Positions 8,007 to 18,329 of a stretch of DNA of 64,000 bases are shown here, in pieces (position 1 is the stretch's first letter; every line of letters starts with the position of its first letter). Location: assembly GCF_900116115.1 (NCBI RefSeq), contig NZ_FOZP01000007.1, forward strand, positions 1 to 64,000, in the 5' to 3' direction. Source of the DNA: Lutibacter maritimus (GTDB lineage Bacteria > Bacteroidota > Bacteroidia > Flavobacteriales > Flavobacteriaceae). The notes below the pieces were generated by a model. That model was not told the origin of the DNA. It made no database searches and worked only from the letters and a program-made list of their open reading frames with translations. Made by a program: the position numbers and the translations under genes.

Positions 8007-11000
8007 TTACTTCACCAAAGATCCATTTTTAATAGCTTCTACTACTTCAGGGTTTAATAGTGTTGAAATGTCACCTAAATTTGAGGTTTCATTCTCTGCT
8101 ATTTTACGTAAAATTCTTCGCATAATTTTTCCTGAGCGTGTTTTTGGTAAACCTGGTACAAACTGAATTTTCTCTAATTTAGCTATTGGACCAATAGTTC
8201 TACCTATTAAATCATTAATTTCATGACGTAAAAAGTCTTCGTTTTCTGGTTTTTCATATACAATTACATAGGCATATAAAGCATTTCCTTTAATGTTATG
8301 AGGGAAACCAACTACCGCAGATTCTACCACATTACTGTGTTCGTTAATTACGTTTTCAATTGGGGCTGTTCCTAAATTATGACCAGAAACAATAACTACA
8401 TCATCTACTCTACCTGTAATTCTATAATTTCCTTCTAAATCTCTAAAAGAACCATCACCTGTAAAGTATTTACCTTCAAATGCTGTAAAATAGGTTTCTT
8501 TATAGCGTTTATGATCGCCATAAATAGTTCGCGCAATTGACGGCCACGGGTATTTAATACATAATCTACCTTCTGCTGGATTGGTATTTACTTCGTTTCC
8601 TTGTTCATCAACCAAACAAGGCTGAATTCCTGGCAACGGACGTGTTGCAAACGTTGGTTTTGTTGGTGTAACTCCCGCCAATGGAGAAATCATAATTCCA
8701 CCAGTTTCTGTTTGCCACCAAGTATCAACAATTGGCGATTTTTGTTTTCCAATTTTTTCATCATACCAGTGCCAAGCTTCTTCATTAATTGGCTCACCTA
8801 CAGTACCTAATACTTTTATAGAGCTTAAATCGTTACGCTCTGTTAATTCATTTCCTTGTGCTGCCAATGCTCTAATGGCTGTTGGTGCAGTGTAAAACTG
8901 GTTGACTTTGTATTTTTCAACAATTTGCCAAAAACGACTGTAATCTGGGTACGAAGGAACACCTTCAAACATTAAAGTTGTTGCTCCAGCAGCCAACGGT
9001 CCGTATACAATATATGAGTGACCAGTAATCCAACCAATATCAGCTGTACAGAAATAAACATCGCCGTGCGTATATTGGAACACATTTTTAAAACTATACG
9101 CAGTATGCACCATGTAACCAGCACATGTATGCACCATTCCTTTAGGTTTACCTGTTGAACCTGATGTATATAAAATAAATAACATATCTTCTGCATCCAT
9201 TACTTCCGCTTCACAAACTGCATCAACTTTTGCAATTTCATCGTGCCACCAAACATCTCGTCCAGCTTTCATATTAATATTTCCATTCACCCTATTTAAA
9301 ACAATAGAAGTTTCAATAGTTGGACACGTTTCCAACGCTTCATCAACAATTGTTTTAAAATCTACTGCTTTGCTGCCTCTAAAAACACCGTCAGAAGTCA
9401 AGAGCATTTTACATTCAGCATCATTAATTCTTGTTGAAAGTGCCACTGATGAAAATCCTGCAAAAACTACCGAATGTACCGCACCTATTCTGGCACAAGC
9501 TAAAACTGCAATTGCCAATTCTGGAACCATTGGCATGTAAATACAAACTCTATCTCCTTTTTCGACACCATTATTTTTTAACACGTTTGAAAACTTACAA
9601 ACCTCGGCATGTAATTCTCTGTAAGTAAAAGTTCTGTTGGTTTCATTTGGATTGTTCGGTTCCCAAATAATAGCTAAATCATCTCCTCTTTTTGATAAGT
9701 GACGATCTAAACAATTTTCAGTAATATTTAATTTAGCGCCTTTAAACCATTCAAATTTTGGTTTCTCCCAATCAAACTCCACCACTTTATCCCATTTTTT
9801 ACGCCATGTAAACGTATCTGCAATCTGAGACCAAAAACCTTCTGGATCATTAACACTATGTTGATATGATTTATAGTATTTGATGAATGAATCTACTTTT
9901 AAATCATCTAAAGTTTCTTTTTCTTCTTCAGTTGCATGTTCAAAAATTCCTATTTTATGTAACTTGAATTCATGCGTAATTTCATTAATAATTTCAGGAT
10001 CATCTATTGTTGAAGGAATTGTATATGCAACACCGTCAGCAATATTCCTTAATAATTTTCGAAGAATTTTTCCTGAGCGTGTTTTAGGTAATCTGTGAAC
10101 TAACAATACTTTTTTCAAAGAAGCTACTGCTCCAATTTGCTTACGAACTTCCTGTACAATTTTATATTCTAACTCAAAGCTAGAAACATAATCACCTGAT
10201 TTTAAAACTACCAATGCTAAAGGCACTTGTCCTTTTAACTGATCTTCAATTCCAAAAACAGCACATTCTGCAACTGATGGATTAGAAGCTACAATTTCTT
10301 CCATTTCGGCAGTAGACAAACGATGACCTGCAACATTTATCACATCATCTACTCTACCGGTAATGTACACATAGCCATCTTCATCGGTATAACCACCATC
10401 ACCAGAAAAATAGTAACCAGGTAATTTTTTCAAATAACCATCAATAAATCGTTCTGTATTTCCCCAAATATTTAGCAATGTTCCTGGAGGCATTGGTAAT
10501 TTAACCGCAACTAATCCTTCTTCATTTGCTCCTAATTGTTTGCCTTCAGTATTTAAAATTTGAATATCGTATCCCGGAACTGCTTTTGCTGCAGAACCTG
10601 GTTTTACTGGTAATTGTTCAACACCCATCATATTAGAAAGCATTGGCCAACCTGATTCTGTTTGCCACCAATGGTCGATTACTGGAATATTTAATTGGTC
10701 TTCTAACCAATGTAATGTTGCTGCATCACAACGTTCACCTGCTAAAAATTGATATTTCAAACAACTTAAATCGTACATTTTCAATAATTCACCTTCAGGA
10801 TCTTCTTTTTTTATGGCACGAATTGCAGTTGGTGCTGTAAACATTACTTTTACATTATTTTCACTTATAATTCTCCAAAATGTACTTGCATCTGGAGTTT
10901 TTATAGGTTTCCCTTCAAAAACAATGGTGGTATTTCTATTTAAAAGTGGTCCGTACACAATATAACTATGTCCAACAACCCAACCTACATCAGAAGCTGC

Positions 11001-11831
11001 CCAAAAAGTATCGCCTTCGTCAACACCATAAACATTTTTCATTGAATATTTTAAAGCAGTTGCATAACCTCCTGTATCACGTAAAATTCCTTTAGGTTTT
11101 CCTGTTGTTCCAGATGTATATAATATATATAATGGATCAGTTGAGTTCATTTCAACACAATCTACAGGTTTTGAGTTTTTTACCAGTTTTTTATAACTAA
11201 TATAACGTTCTGTTTTTGGATTTACAGCGCCTAAATTACGTTGATAAACAATTACTTTATCTGGTTTATGAACAGCTAATTGTACTGCTTCATCTACTAA
11301 AGGTTTATAGGCAATTAACCTATCTACTTCCATTCCAGAAGTAGCTGTAATAATAGCTTTTGGTTTACAGTCATCAATTCTTATTGCTAATTCATGTGGT
11401 GCAAATCCACCAAATACCACAGAATGAATAGCTCCAATTCTTGCGCAAGCCAACATACTAAATGCTGCATGTGGAATCATTGGCATATAAATAATTACGG
11501 TATCTCCCTTTTTTACACCTAAATCACGTAATCCACCAGCTAAACGTTCTACTTGGCTTTTTACATCATTAAAAGTGTAATTTACTTTTTGTTGTGTAAC
11601 CGGAGATTCATAAATAATTGCTACCTGTTCACCAAAACCATCTTCAACGTGTTTGTCAACAGCTAAATAACAAATATTTAATTTTCCATCGGCAAACCAC
11701 TTATCAAATCCATTTTCATCTTTTGATAAAATAGTTTGCGGTTTTTTATACCATTTTAAATTATCGGACTGTTCTTTCCAAAATTCTTGTGGGTTTTCAA
11801 TACTGTGATTGTAATGTTTTTGGTAACTCAT
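8007..11831 (-). CDS. Fused PrpE-like and Acs-like acyl-CoA synthetase
   Basis: One uninterrupted 1,274-residue ORF contains two complete AMP-forming acyl-CoA synthetases. Unit 1 (about 1-632) has the P-loop YTSGTTGKPKG (about 238-248), the PrpE/ACSS3-type motif DHWWQTESGW (about 386-395) and the A10 lysine in LPKTRSGK (K588). Unit 2 (about 645-1274) has YTSGSTGKPKG (about 888-898), the acetyl-CoA-synthetase motif DTWWQTETGG (about 1036-1045) and LPKTRSGK with K1235. Each makes an acyl-AMP and then acyl-CoA from acetate or propionate. Single units of about 630-650 residues are the rule, so the fusion is unusual. There is no methionine between residues 589 and 764, so unit 2 is unlikely to be started separately. 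It lies 53 bases downstream of the response regulator gene. The symbol acs would describe only half of it and is therefore not assigned. Confidence 0.9.
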   Translation of the reverse strand: MSYQKHYNHSIENPQEFWKEQSDNLKWYKKPQTILSKDENGFDKWFADGKLNICYLAVDKHVEDGFGEQVAIIYESPVTQQKVNYTFNDVKSQVERLAGGLRDLGVKKGDTVIIYMPMIPHAAFSMLACARIGAIHSVVFGGFAPHELAIRIDDCKPKAIITATSGMEVDRLIAYKPLVDEAVQLAVHKPDKVIVYQRNLGAVNPKTERYISYKKLVKNSKPVDCVEMNSTDPLYILYTSGTTGKPKGILRDTGGYATALKYSMKNVYGVDEGDTFWAASDVGWVVGHSYIVYGPLLNRNTTIVFEGKPIKTPDASTFWRIISENNVKVMFTAPTAIRAIKKEDPEGELLKMYDLSCLKYQFLAGERCDAATLHWLEDQLNIPVIDHWWQTESGWPMLSNMMGVEQLPVKPGSAAKAVPGYDIQILNTEGKQLGANEEGLVAVKLPMPPGTLLNIWGNTERFIDGYLKKLPGYYFSGDGGYTDEDGYVYITGRVDDVINVAGHRLSTAEMEEIVASNPSVAECAVFGIEDQLKGQVPLALVVLKSGDYVSSFELEYKIVQEVRKQIGAVASLKKVLLVHRLPKTRSGKILRKLLRNIADGVAYTIPSTIDDPEIINEITHEFKLHKIGIFEHATEEEKETLDDLKVDSFIKYYKSYQHSVNDPEGFWSQIADTFTWRKKWDKVVEFDWEKPKFEWFKGAKLNITENCLDRHLSKRGDDLAIIWEPNNPNETNRTFTYRELHAEVCKFSNVLKNNGVEKGDRVCIYMPMVPELAIAVLACARIGAVHSVVFAGFSSVALSTRINDAECKMLLTSDGVFRGSKAVDFKTIVDEALETCPTIETSIVLNRVNGNINMKAGRDVWWHDEIAKVDAVCEAEVMDAEDMLFILYTSGSTGKPKGMVHTCAGYMVHTAYSFKNVFQYTHGDVYFCTADIGWITGHSYIVYGPLAAGATTLMFEGVPSYPDYSRFWQIVEKYKVNQFYTAPTAIRALAAQGNELTERNDLSSIKVLGTVGEPINEEAWHWYDEKIGKQKSPIVDTWWQTETGGIMISPLAGVTPTKPTFATRPLPGIQPCLVDEQGNEVNTNPAEGRLCIKYPWPSIARTIYGDHKRYKETYFTAFEGKYFTGDGSFRDLEGNYRITGRVDDVVIVSGHNLGTAPIENVINEHSNVVESAVVGFPHNIKGNALYAYVIVYEKPENEDFLRHEINDLIGRTIGPIAKLEKIQFVPGLPKTRSGKIMRRILRKIAENETSNLGDISTLLNPEVVEAIKNGSLVK

Positions 11832-11884
11832 ACTATTATATTTTTATTGGTTATATAATCCAATTGGCATTGGATTCTAATTTT

Positions 11885-12247
11885 TTATTTTAATAAATTA
11901 TATACTTCGTTTACTAATTTTTTAGTTGAAAATGGTTTGGTAATGTATTTATCGGCTCCTAATTGCAAACCTAATTCTATATCAGAAGTTTTATTTTTAG
12001 CTGATAAAAAGATGACTTTAATATCATTTAATTTAGGGCTTTCTTTTAACAATCTTAAAACTTGATAGCCATCTACATTAGGCATCATAATATCCAACAA
12101 TATTATATCTGGCACTTTTAATTCAGCTATTTCTAATGCTTCTGCTCCATCTCTTGCTATAAACACTTCAAAATTTTCTTTTGTAAAAAGGTATTCTAAT
12201 GACATTACTATATTTGGTTCGTCGTCTACTATTAATATCTTTTTCAT
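11885..12247 (-). CDS. Receiver-only response regulator (CheY-like)
   Basis: At 120 residues this is a single receiver domain: acidic pair D8-D9, phospho-acceptor D52 in LLDIMMP, S82 and K104 in TKPFS. It has no DNA-binding output domain. It begins 1 base after the stop of the SSS-histidine kinase, so it is very likely that kinase's partner. In gamma-proteobacterial CrbS systems the partner CrbR carries a LuxR-type HTH; here the output must pass through another protein or a direct interaction. Confidence 0.92.
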   Translation of the reverse strand: MKKILIVDDEPNIVMSLEYLFTKENFEVFIARDGAEALEIAELKVPDIILLDIMMPNVDGYQVLRLLKESPKLNDIKVIFLSAKNKTSDIELGLQLGADKYITKPFSTKKLVNEVYNLLK

Positions 12248-12248
12248 T

Positions 12249-14879
12249 TTAATTGGTTTTTAATGGTAAAGTAAAAGTTATACGAGCTCCTTGTGGTTTT
12301 ATATTTTCAGCCCAAATTATGCCGTTATGACTTTCAATAATTTGCTTACTAATTGCTAAACCTAATCCACTTCCTACAGGCTTTAATATGGTTTGATTTT
12401 TAGATTGATAAAATTTGTTGAAAATAGAAATTAAGTCATCTTCTTCAATTCCTCTTCCGTTATCTTCCACAGAAACTTCAATATTATTTGAATTTATATT
12501 AGTAAAAACAGCAACTAAACCTGTATTTTCAGTTGAAAATTTAATGGCATTTGACAGTAAGTTGATAATTACTTGCTGAATTCTGTCTTCATCATAAAAA
12601 ACTTGAAGATTTTGTACTCCTCTACTATTTATTTTAATTCCTTTATTTAATGCTAATTGAGAAACGGATTCTATTGATTTTTGAATTGTATGATCAATAA
12701 AATTCAATTTCAAATCTAATTTTTCTTTTCCTGTAGCTAATTTTTCTAAATCTAAAATATTATTAATTAATCTACTTACACGTTCACTTTCGTTTAATAT
12801 ACTAGTTAAAAATTTGTTTTTAGTATTTGTATCAATAGCTTCATTATCTAATAATATTTCAGAAAGCGCTCTAATTGAAGTGATTGGAGTTTTTAATTCG
12901 TGAGAAACCGTGTCTAAAAATTCGTCTTTTTGTTTATCGCGCTCTTTCAATTCTTTATTAGATTCTTTTGCTTTTTGAGTTTCATCTAAAATATTTAAAA
13001 CTTCTGGCAAACTAATTTCCTCTTCTTTTACTACCGATGCAATTAAAATTCTTGAAGATGCACTTCCTATACTACCAGTTAACAATTTTTCGGAAAAATT
13101 TACTAAACGCGCATCTGCTAATTGTGTATTTTTATCAATATTATATTTCATGTAAAACAAATTCAATGCTCTTTCTGTTCTTTGTTCACCTAAAAAACGT
13201 GTTAACACTTTTCGCAAATCTTTTACATAAGCCTCACCTTTCCATACATAAGCATCTTCGTGTAAAGCAGCATATTTTGTACTATCAACAAACATTTCAG
13301 CAAAGTTTCGTTCTCTATAATTACCAACCACACTAACTGATGCAATTGCATACACTAGAATATTAAAAAATAAACTCCAAAAAAATGCGTGCGGAACAGG
13401 TTCAAACAATTGTAACCCAAAAAGTTCGTATGGTTTTAAAAATTCAACACCCCATAAACCATCGTTAATAAATGTACTTGAGATTAATTGAGAATCAATA
13501 GTAAAAGGGATAACAAGTGTATATATTGTAACAAAAAAACCAATAATTATACCGTATTTAGCACCTTTTGATGAACCTCTTCTCCAAAATAAACCACCAA
13601 AAAATGTTGGTGCCAATTGTGCAATTAATACAAATGATATTAAACCAATTGAAACTAAAGATCTTTCTAAAGTAAAACTTCTATAAAAAAAATACGCTAA
13701 AACAATTAAAGAAAAAATAGCAATTCTTCTGATGTTTTTAATTGATTCTGTATTTTCTTCAGATTCACTTGTGCTATATTTTTTAAGAAATCCATAAGGA
13801 ATTATCAAATTATTACTCAGCATTGTTGATAGTGCTAATGTTGAAATTACAACCATTGAAATGGCTGCCGAAAAACCACCTAAAAACACTAATAATGCTA
13901 AAAACTCGTTGCCACTTTTTAATGGTAACATTAAAGTAAATAAATCGGCATCAACGCCAGTATTTTGAAAAACTATATTACCTCCCCATGCAATAAAAAT
14001 TACAAAAACGTTAAATAATAATAAGTATAAAGGGAATAACCAAGTTACTTTTTTTAAATATTTTTCACGCTCATTTTCTACAACAGTAACTTGAAATTGT
14101 CTTGGTAATAACATAATTGCAATCATAGATAACAAACTTAAAAAGAACCAGTTAAATCCACCTTCTAATCCATTTATGGTTTGTTGTGCTTCAAAATTTG
14201 GTAATAGCGATGCTTGCTGATAAATATCTGATGGACCATTAAATAAATAAAATGTTACATAAATACCTATTGCTAAAAAGAATACTAATTTAATAATAGA
14301 TTCTAGTGCAACAGCTGTTATAATTCCTTTATGACGTTCAGATGCATCTGTATGTTGTGTGCCAAAAAAAGCAGCAAAAATTGCTAATAGAATAGCAATA
14401 TAAAAAGTAGTATCGTTTAAAATTGAGTTTGAAATAATATTGTGATTTGTAATTACATTAAACGTTTCTGAAATTGCTTTTAATTGTAATGATATATATG
14501 GTACAATTGCTAACACACAAACTATAGTTACAAGTGCACCTAAAAAACGATTGTTACCATAACGCAACGAAATAAAATCGGCCAAAGAAGAAATTTTATT
14601 TCCCTTCGCAATCCTAATAATTTTTCGCATTAAAATTATCCAAGTAGGAATAATTATAATTGGTCCTAAATATATAGTTAAAAATTTCAATCCCGAAGTA
14701 GCTGCCAAACCTACACTACCATAATAAGTCCAAGCAGTACAGTATACTGCTAATGATAACGTATAAACATAAGGATTATTAACCCATTTGCTTTTCGAGT
14801 TTTTTTCAGCCCAATAAGCAACATAAAAAATAATGCTTAAATAAGTTATAATAATAAATATTACTAAAAGACTACTCAT
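12249..14879 (-). CDS. CrbS-type sodium:solute-symporter/STAC/histidine kinase
   Basis: The 876 residues begin with a multi-spanning SLC5-type symporter domain (about 1-525), followed by a STAC domain (about 550-620, with SIGSASSRILIAS), a short coiled linker and a histidine kinase. The kinase has the H-box SHELKTP (H660), N-box around QQVIINLLSNAIKFS (about 768-782), G1 DNGRGI and G2 GSGLGLAISKQ. This is the CrbS/CbrA architecture, in which a transporter-like domain senses or moves a small substrate, acetate in CrbS. It lies in the same operon as the receiver gene and the acyl-CoA synthetase and overlaps the upstream small membrane protein by 8 bases. Acetate as the signal is inferred from context. 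Confidence 0.92.
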   Translation of the reverse strand: MSSLLVIFIIITYLSIIFYVAYWAEKNSKSKWVNNPYVYTLSLAVYCTAWTYYGSVGLAATSGLKFLTIYLGPIIIIPTWIILMRKIIRIAKGNKISSLADFISLRYGNNRFLGALVTIVCVLAIVPYISLQLKAISETFNVITNHNIISNSILNDTTFYIAILLAIFAAFFGTQHTDASERHKGIITAVALESIIKLVFFLAIGIYVTFYLFNGPSDIYQQASLLPNFEAQQTINGLEGGFNWFFLSLLSMIAIMLLPRQFQVTVVENEREKYLKKVTWLFPLYLLLFNVFVIFIAWGGNIVFQNTGVDADLFTLMLPLKSGNEFLALLVFLGGFSAAISMVVISTLALSTMLSNNLIIPYGFLKKYSTSESEENTESIKNIRRIAIFSLIVLAYFFYRSFTLERSLVSIGLISFVLIAQLAPTFFGGLFWRRGSSKGAKYGIIIGFFVTIYTLVIPFTIDSQLISSTFINDGLWGVEFLKPYELFGLQLFEPVPHAFFWSLFFNILVYAIASVSVVGNYRERNFAEMFVDSTKYAALHEDAYVWKGEAYVKDLRKVLTRFLGEQRTERALNLFYMKYNIDKNTQLADARLVNFSEKLLTGSIGSASSRILIASVVKEEEISLPEVLNILDETQKAKESNKELKERDKQKDEFLDTVSHELKTPITSIRALSEILLDNEAIDTNTKNKFLTSILNESERVSRLINNILDLEKLATGKEKLDLKLNFIDHTIQKSIESVSQLALNKGIKINSRGVQNLQVFYDEDRIQQVIINLLSNAIKFSTENTGLVAVFTNINSNNIEVSVEDNGRGIEEDDLISIFNKFYQSKNQTILKPVGSGLGLAISKQIIESHNGIIWAENIKPQGARITFTLPLKTN

Positions 14880-15066
14880 AATATTTATTTAAAATAATAT
14901 ATGAAATAATGATACTAACAATCCAAACAAAAAAAATGTATAAGTAAATTAGTGGAAGTCCTATAACTGAAGTATTACTATTAAATATTAAAATAATAGG
15001 AATATTTAATAAGCATAATAAAACAATTGCTAAAACTATTAATTTTTGTTGATGGCGTTTTTTCAT
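14872..15066 (-). CDS. Small two-TM membrane protein
   Basis: This 64-residue basic-start protein (KKRHQQK) has two hydrophobic segments (about 9-30 and 38-58). Its end overlaps the start of the symporter-kinase gene by 8 bases, a coupling that argues it is real and belongs to the sensor operon. I do not recognise a family. By analogy with DUF4212, which accompanies the ActP symporter, it may be a small partner of the symporter domain, but that is inference. Confidence 0.7.
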   Translation of the reverse strand: MKKRHQQKLIVLAIVLLCLLNIPIILIFNSNTSVIGLPLIYLYIFFVWIVSIIISYIILNKYYE

Positions 15067-15092
15067 TAGATGAATTTATTTCTAAATATAAT

Positions 15093-15126
15093 AAAAACAG
15101 CACTACATAAATATAGTGCCGTTTTT
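15093..15126 (-). terminator. Terminator after the acetate symporter gene
   Basis: AAAAAC-A-GCACTA and TAGTGC-C-GTTTTT pair with one mismatch around an 8-base loop, 18 bases after the actP-like stop codon. It separates the porin/DUF4212/symporter operon from the sensor/synthetase operon, probably with some read-through. Confidence 0.75.
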
Positions 15127-15143
15127 ATAAACTAACTATTTTA

Positions 15144-16835
15144 TTAATGTCCGCTTGCTTCTCCTGCTCCAGAAGGAATTCTAATATGTTCAACAATTTC
15201 CTGAACGTGTAAAGGTGGTGCAGGCGTAACTCTAGAAACCACTATTGAAACTACAAAATTTACTACCATAGCTACAGTTCCAAAACCTTCAGGTGAAATT
15301 CCAAACCACCATTCACTTGCTGGAGGCATATCACCAATCCATCCTAATTTATATTTTGCCATATAATAAAACATAAGTGACAATCCAATTATCATTCCAG
15401 ATATTGCACCTTCTTTATTCATACGCTTATCAAAAATTCCCAATAAAATTGCTGGAAAAAATGACGCTGCAGCTAAACCAAAAGCTAAGGCAACAACTGC
15501 CGCAACAAAACCTGGTGGATTAATTCCAAAATAACCAGCAATTAAAACTGCTACAAAAGCACTTAATCGAGCAGCAATTAACTCTCCTTTTTCTGAAATA
15601 TCTGGTTTAATAATTTTTTTAAATAAATCATGTGAAATTGATGAAGCTATAACCAAAAGTAATCCGGCTGCTGTTGAAAGTGCTGCAGCCAAACCACCTG
15701 CACCAACTAAAGCAATTACCCAATTTGGTAACTGTGCAATTTCAGGATTGGCTAATACCATAATATCACGGTCAATCTCTAATTCATTTATTTCTTTATC
15801 AGCTACATACTGCACAATTCCATCAGCATTTTTATCATCAAACTTTAATAAACCTGTTTTTTCCCAGTTATTAAACCATTGTGGCAATTCTTCATATTTA
15901 GTATTACTCACAGTTTCAACTAATTTTATTCTTGCAAATACAGCAACTGCAGGAACAGTTGTATATAAAATAGCAATAAATAACAATGCCCATCCTGCTG
16001 AAACACGTGCATCTTTTACCTTAGGAACCGTAAAGAAACGCACAATAACATGTGGTAACCCTGCTGTACCTACCATTAATGCAGTAGTTATGGCAAAAAC
16101 ATCAATCATCGATTTACTTCCTGATGTGTATTCATGAAAACCAAGTTCTGTTGATAAGCCATCGAGTTTATCTAACAAATAAATACCATCTTCACCAGAT
16201 CCACCAAAACCTAGCTGAGGAATTGGGTTTCCTGTCATTTGAAATGATATAAAAATTGCTGGTACCATAAATGCAAAAATTAACACACAATATTGTGCAA
16301 CTTGCGTATATGTTATTCCTTTCATTCCACCCAAAACCGCATAAAATAATACGATAGCCATACCAATATATACTCCCGTATTAATATCTACTTCTAAATA
16401 ACGAGAAAATACAATACCTACGCCACGCATTTGACCAGCAACATACGTAAACGATACAATTAATGCTGCTATAACTGCAACAACGCGTGCAGTGTTTGAA
16501 TAATATCTATCACCAATAAAATCTGGCACTGTAAACTTTCCAAATTTACGAAGGTAAGGCGCTAATAATAAAGCTAATAACACATAACCACCTGTCCACC
16601 CCATTAGGTAAACAGAACCATCATACCCTGTAAAAGATACAATTCCGGCTAATGAAATAAATGATGCTGCTGACATCCAATCTGCCGCTGTTGCCATACC
16701 ATTCATTATTGGTGGAACTCCTCCACCTGCAACATAAAATTCTTTTGAAGATCCTGCTCTAGCCCAAATTGCAATTCCAATGTATAATGCAAAAGTTAAT
16801 CCAACAAGTATCCATGTCCATGCTAATATTCCCAT
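15144..16835 (-). CDS. ActP-type sodium:acetate symporter
   Basis: This 563-residue polytopic protein of the sodium:solute symporter family has the conserved first-helix start (ARAGSSKEFYVAGGGVPP) and the GMATAADWMSAASFISLAG segment typical of ActP/MctC-like monocarboxylate symporters. Around 13 membrane segments are visible. It is preceded by the DUF4212 gene, its usual small partner, with a 22-base gap. Role: Na+-driven acetate (or short-chain acid) import across the inner membrane feeding the acyl-CoA synthetase encoded nearby. Substrate is inferred from family and context. Confidence 0.9.
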   Translation of the reverse strand: MGILAWTWILVGLTFALYIGIAIWARAGSSKEFYVAGGGVPPIMNGMATAADWMSAASFISLAGIVSFTGYDGSVYLMGWTGGYVLLALLLAPYLRKFGKFTVPDFIGDRYYSNTARVVAVIAALIVSFTYVAGQMRGVGIVFSRYLEVDINTGVYIGMAIVLFYAVLGGMKGITYTQVAQYCVLIFAFMVPAIFISFQMTGNPIPQLGFGGSGEDGIYLLDKLDGLSTELGFHEYTSGSKSMIDVFAITTALMVGTAGLPHVIVRFFTVPKVKDARVSAGWALLFIAILYTTVPAVAVFARIKLVETVSNTKYEELPQWFNNWEKTGLLKFDDKNADGIVQYVADKEINELEIDRDIMVLANPEIAQLPNWVIALVGAGGLAAALSTAAGLLLVIASSISHDLFKKIIKPDISEKGELIAARLSAFVAVLIAGYFGINPPGFVAAVVALAFGLAAASFFPAILLGIFDKRMNKEGAISGMIIGLSLMFYYMAKYKLGWIGDMPPASEWWFGISPEGFGTVAMVVNFVVSIVVSRVTPAPPLHVQEIVEHIRIPSGAGEASGH

Positions 16836-16857
16836 GTTTAAATTTTTTAAAGATTAA

Positions 16858-17112
16858 TTATTCGTCTACGCCATATTTTTTATCTAGCTTATTCATCAAT
16901 TTTACATAGACAAATATTAAGATAACAAACACATACATTGACCCTTGTTGTGCAAACCAAAAACCAAGTTTAAACCCAGCAAATTTGATGGTATTTAATT
17001 GATCTACTAATAAAATTCCAAATACATAAGAAACTAAAAACCATATACTTAACAAAATTGCTAAATAACCAAGATTTTCTTTCCAATATGCTTTCATATC
17101 TGTTTTTGACAT
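16858..17112 (-). CDS. DUF4212 symporter small subunit
   Basis: The 84-residue protein has two transmembrane segments (about 14-35 and 53-72) and the YWKENLGYLAILLSIWFLVS start typical of DUF4212, the small subunit found next to ActP-like sodium:solute symporters. It lies 11 bases downstream of the porin-like gene and 22 bases upstream of the symporter, within one operon. Confidence 0.9.
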   Translation of the reverse strand: MSKTDMKAYWKENLGYLAILLSIWFLVSYVFGILLVDQLNTIKFAGFKLGFWFAQQGSMYVFVILIFVYVKLMNKLDKKYGVDE

Positions 17113-17123
17113 AATAGTAAGTT

Positions 17124-18299
17124 TTAAAATTTATAAATTGCTGTTGTTAATAATCTGAAGTTGTTTACTGCGTCTGTAGAAGAAGTAATATCTCCATTTC
17201 CATCAATTGAACCATATTGAGCATTTGTAAATTCACCTTCAACACCAATAGTTAAAGCGCCAGATTTCCAACCAATTCTTGGTGCAATTCTATAAGCGTT
17301 TTCAACAGTTCCTAAAAAACCATTAACATATGTTATGGCTTCTCCAAAACCACCATTTTCAGTATATCCACCAAATAACCCCCATTCCATAGTTTCTGAA
17401 AAATCGCCACTAAATTCTGTCCATAGAGAAAGTGTATTGTTATTTACAAAATCACCATTAGTAGCTGTACCAAAACCACCAATTTGAAGTAAATCTGTCA
17501 TATTTTCACCATAAATAGCTTCTGCTTTCCAAGTAGCGTTACCTAGTTTAGTCCTAAAATATCCAATAAATGCTGTGCTTGTTAAATTATCATCCCCTAA
17601 ATTTGGTCTGCTAGATTTCACATTAAAACCTAATCCACCTAAAGTTTCTGAGGCTTTTCCAAATTGTAATTGTGCATGAAATTGAGGAATTCCAGATTTG
17701 CTAACGCTAGCTCCTCTAGTCTGAAAGTCCCTCTCCGTAAATAAAACTCCAATAAATTTAACGTTACCTTTTGTTGTGATACGCAATTGTGGATTTCTAG
17801 AAAACGGTTGAAAAGGCACACCCGTATTAAAAGAATAAGTTCCTGGAAAAACAGCTGTAACAAACATTGGATGCCAATATTGTCCCATTAAAATTTCAAT
17901 TTTATCATTTGAAAGTTGTACAAAGGCATGTCTTAAACGCAACTCTCCAACTGACGCATCTGAATTACCAAAAAAGGCAGCTTCAATTGCTCCAGATGTT
18001 TTCATTCCAAAAAAATCTGGTCCAGAAATAGCTGCTTTCAACCTTGTTTGAATTGATAAAATATTGAAGTTAGATTGATCGTTCAAATCTTCTCCTCCAA
18101 CTAAATTTTCTGCTGCTGGTAAAATATTAAAGTGACCTTCTCGAGCATTTACTACCTGACGTGTGTCATACATAAAGTCGGTTTTTACAAAGCCACTCCA
18201 ATTTATACCGAATTTTTTGTCAGCATTATTTGACTGACCATAACTAAAGTAAGTTACTGCTAGCAAAGCAATTAACAATACCGAGAGCTGTTTTTTCAT
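17124..18299 (-). CDS. Outer-membrane porin-like protein
   Basis: The 391-residue product has a signal peptide (LLIALLAVTYFSYG, then Q) followed by alternating amphipathic strands and ends in an aromatic residue (LLTTAIYKF), as outer-membrane beta-barrels do. It opens the acetate-symporter operon, so a channel for short-chain acids through the outer membrane is the natural guess. It may be related to DcaP-type or phosphate-selective porins, but I cannot place it precisely. Confidence 0.75.
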   Translation of the reverse strand: MKKQLSVLLIALLAVTYFSYGQSNNADKKFGINWSGFVKTDFMYDTRQVVNAREGHFNILPAAENLVGGEDLNDQSNFNILSIQTRLKAAISGPDFFGMKTSGAIEAAFFGNSDASVGELRLRHAFVQLSNDKIEILMGQYWHPMFVTAVFPGTYSFNTGVPFQPFSRNPQLRITTKGNVKFIGVLFTERDFQTRGASVSKSGIPQFHAQLQFGKASETLGGLGFNVKSSRPNLGDDNLTSTAFIGYFRTKLGNATWKAEAIYGENMTDLLQIGGFGTATNGDFVNNNTLSLWTEFSGDFSETMEWGLFGGYTENGGFGEAITYVNGFLGTVENAYRIAPRIGWKSGALTIGVEGEFTNAQYGSIDGNGDITSSTDAVNNFRLLTTAIYKF

Positions 18300-18329
18300 A
18301 ATATAAATTTGGTTAGTTAATTAATTATT

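Noticed and set aside
8601-10840. Plus-strand ORFs inside the acyl-CoA synthetase gene
   Set aside because: They are shadow frames of a well-conserved minus-strand gene and have no recognisable motifs.
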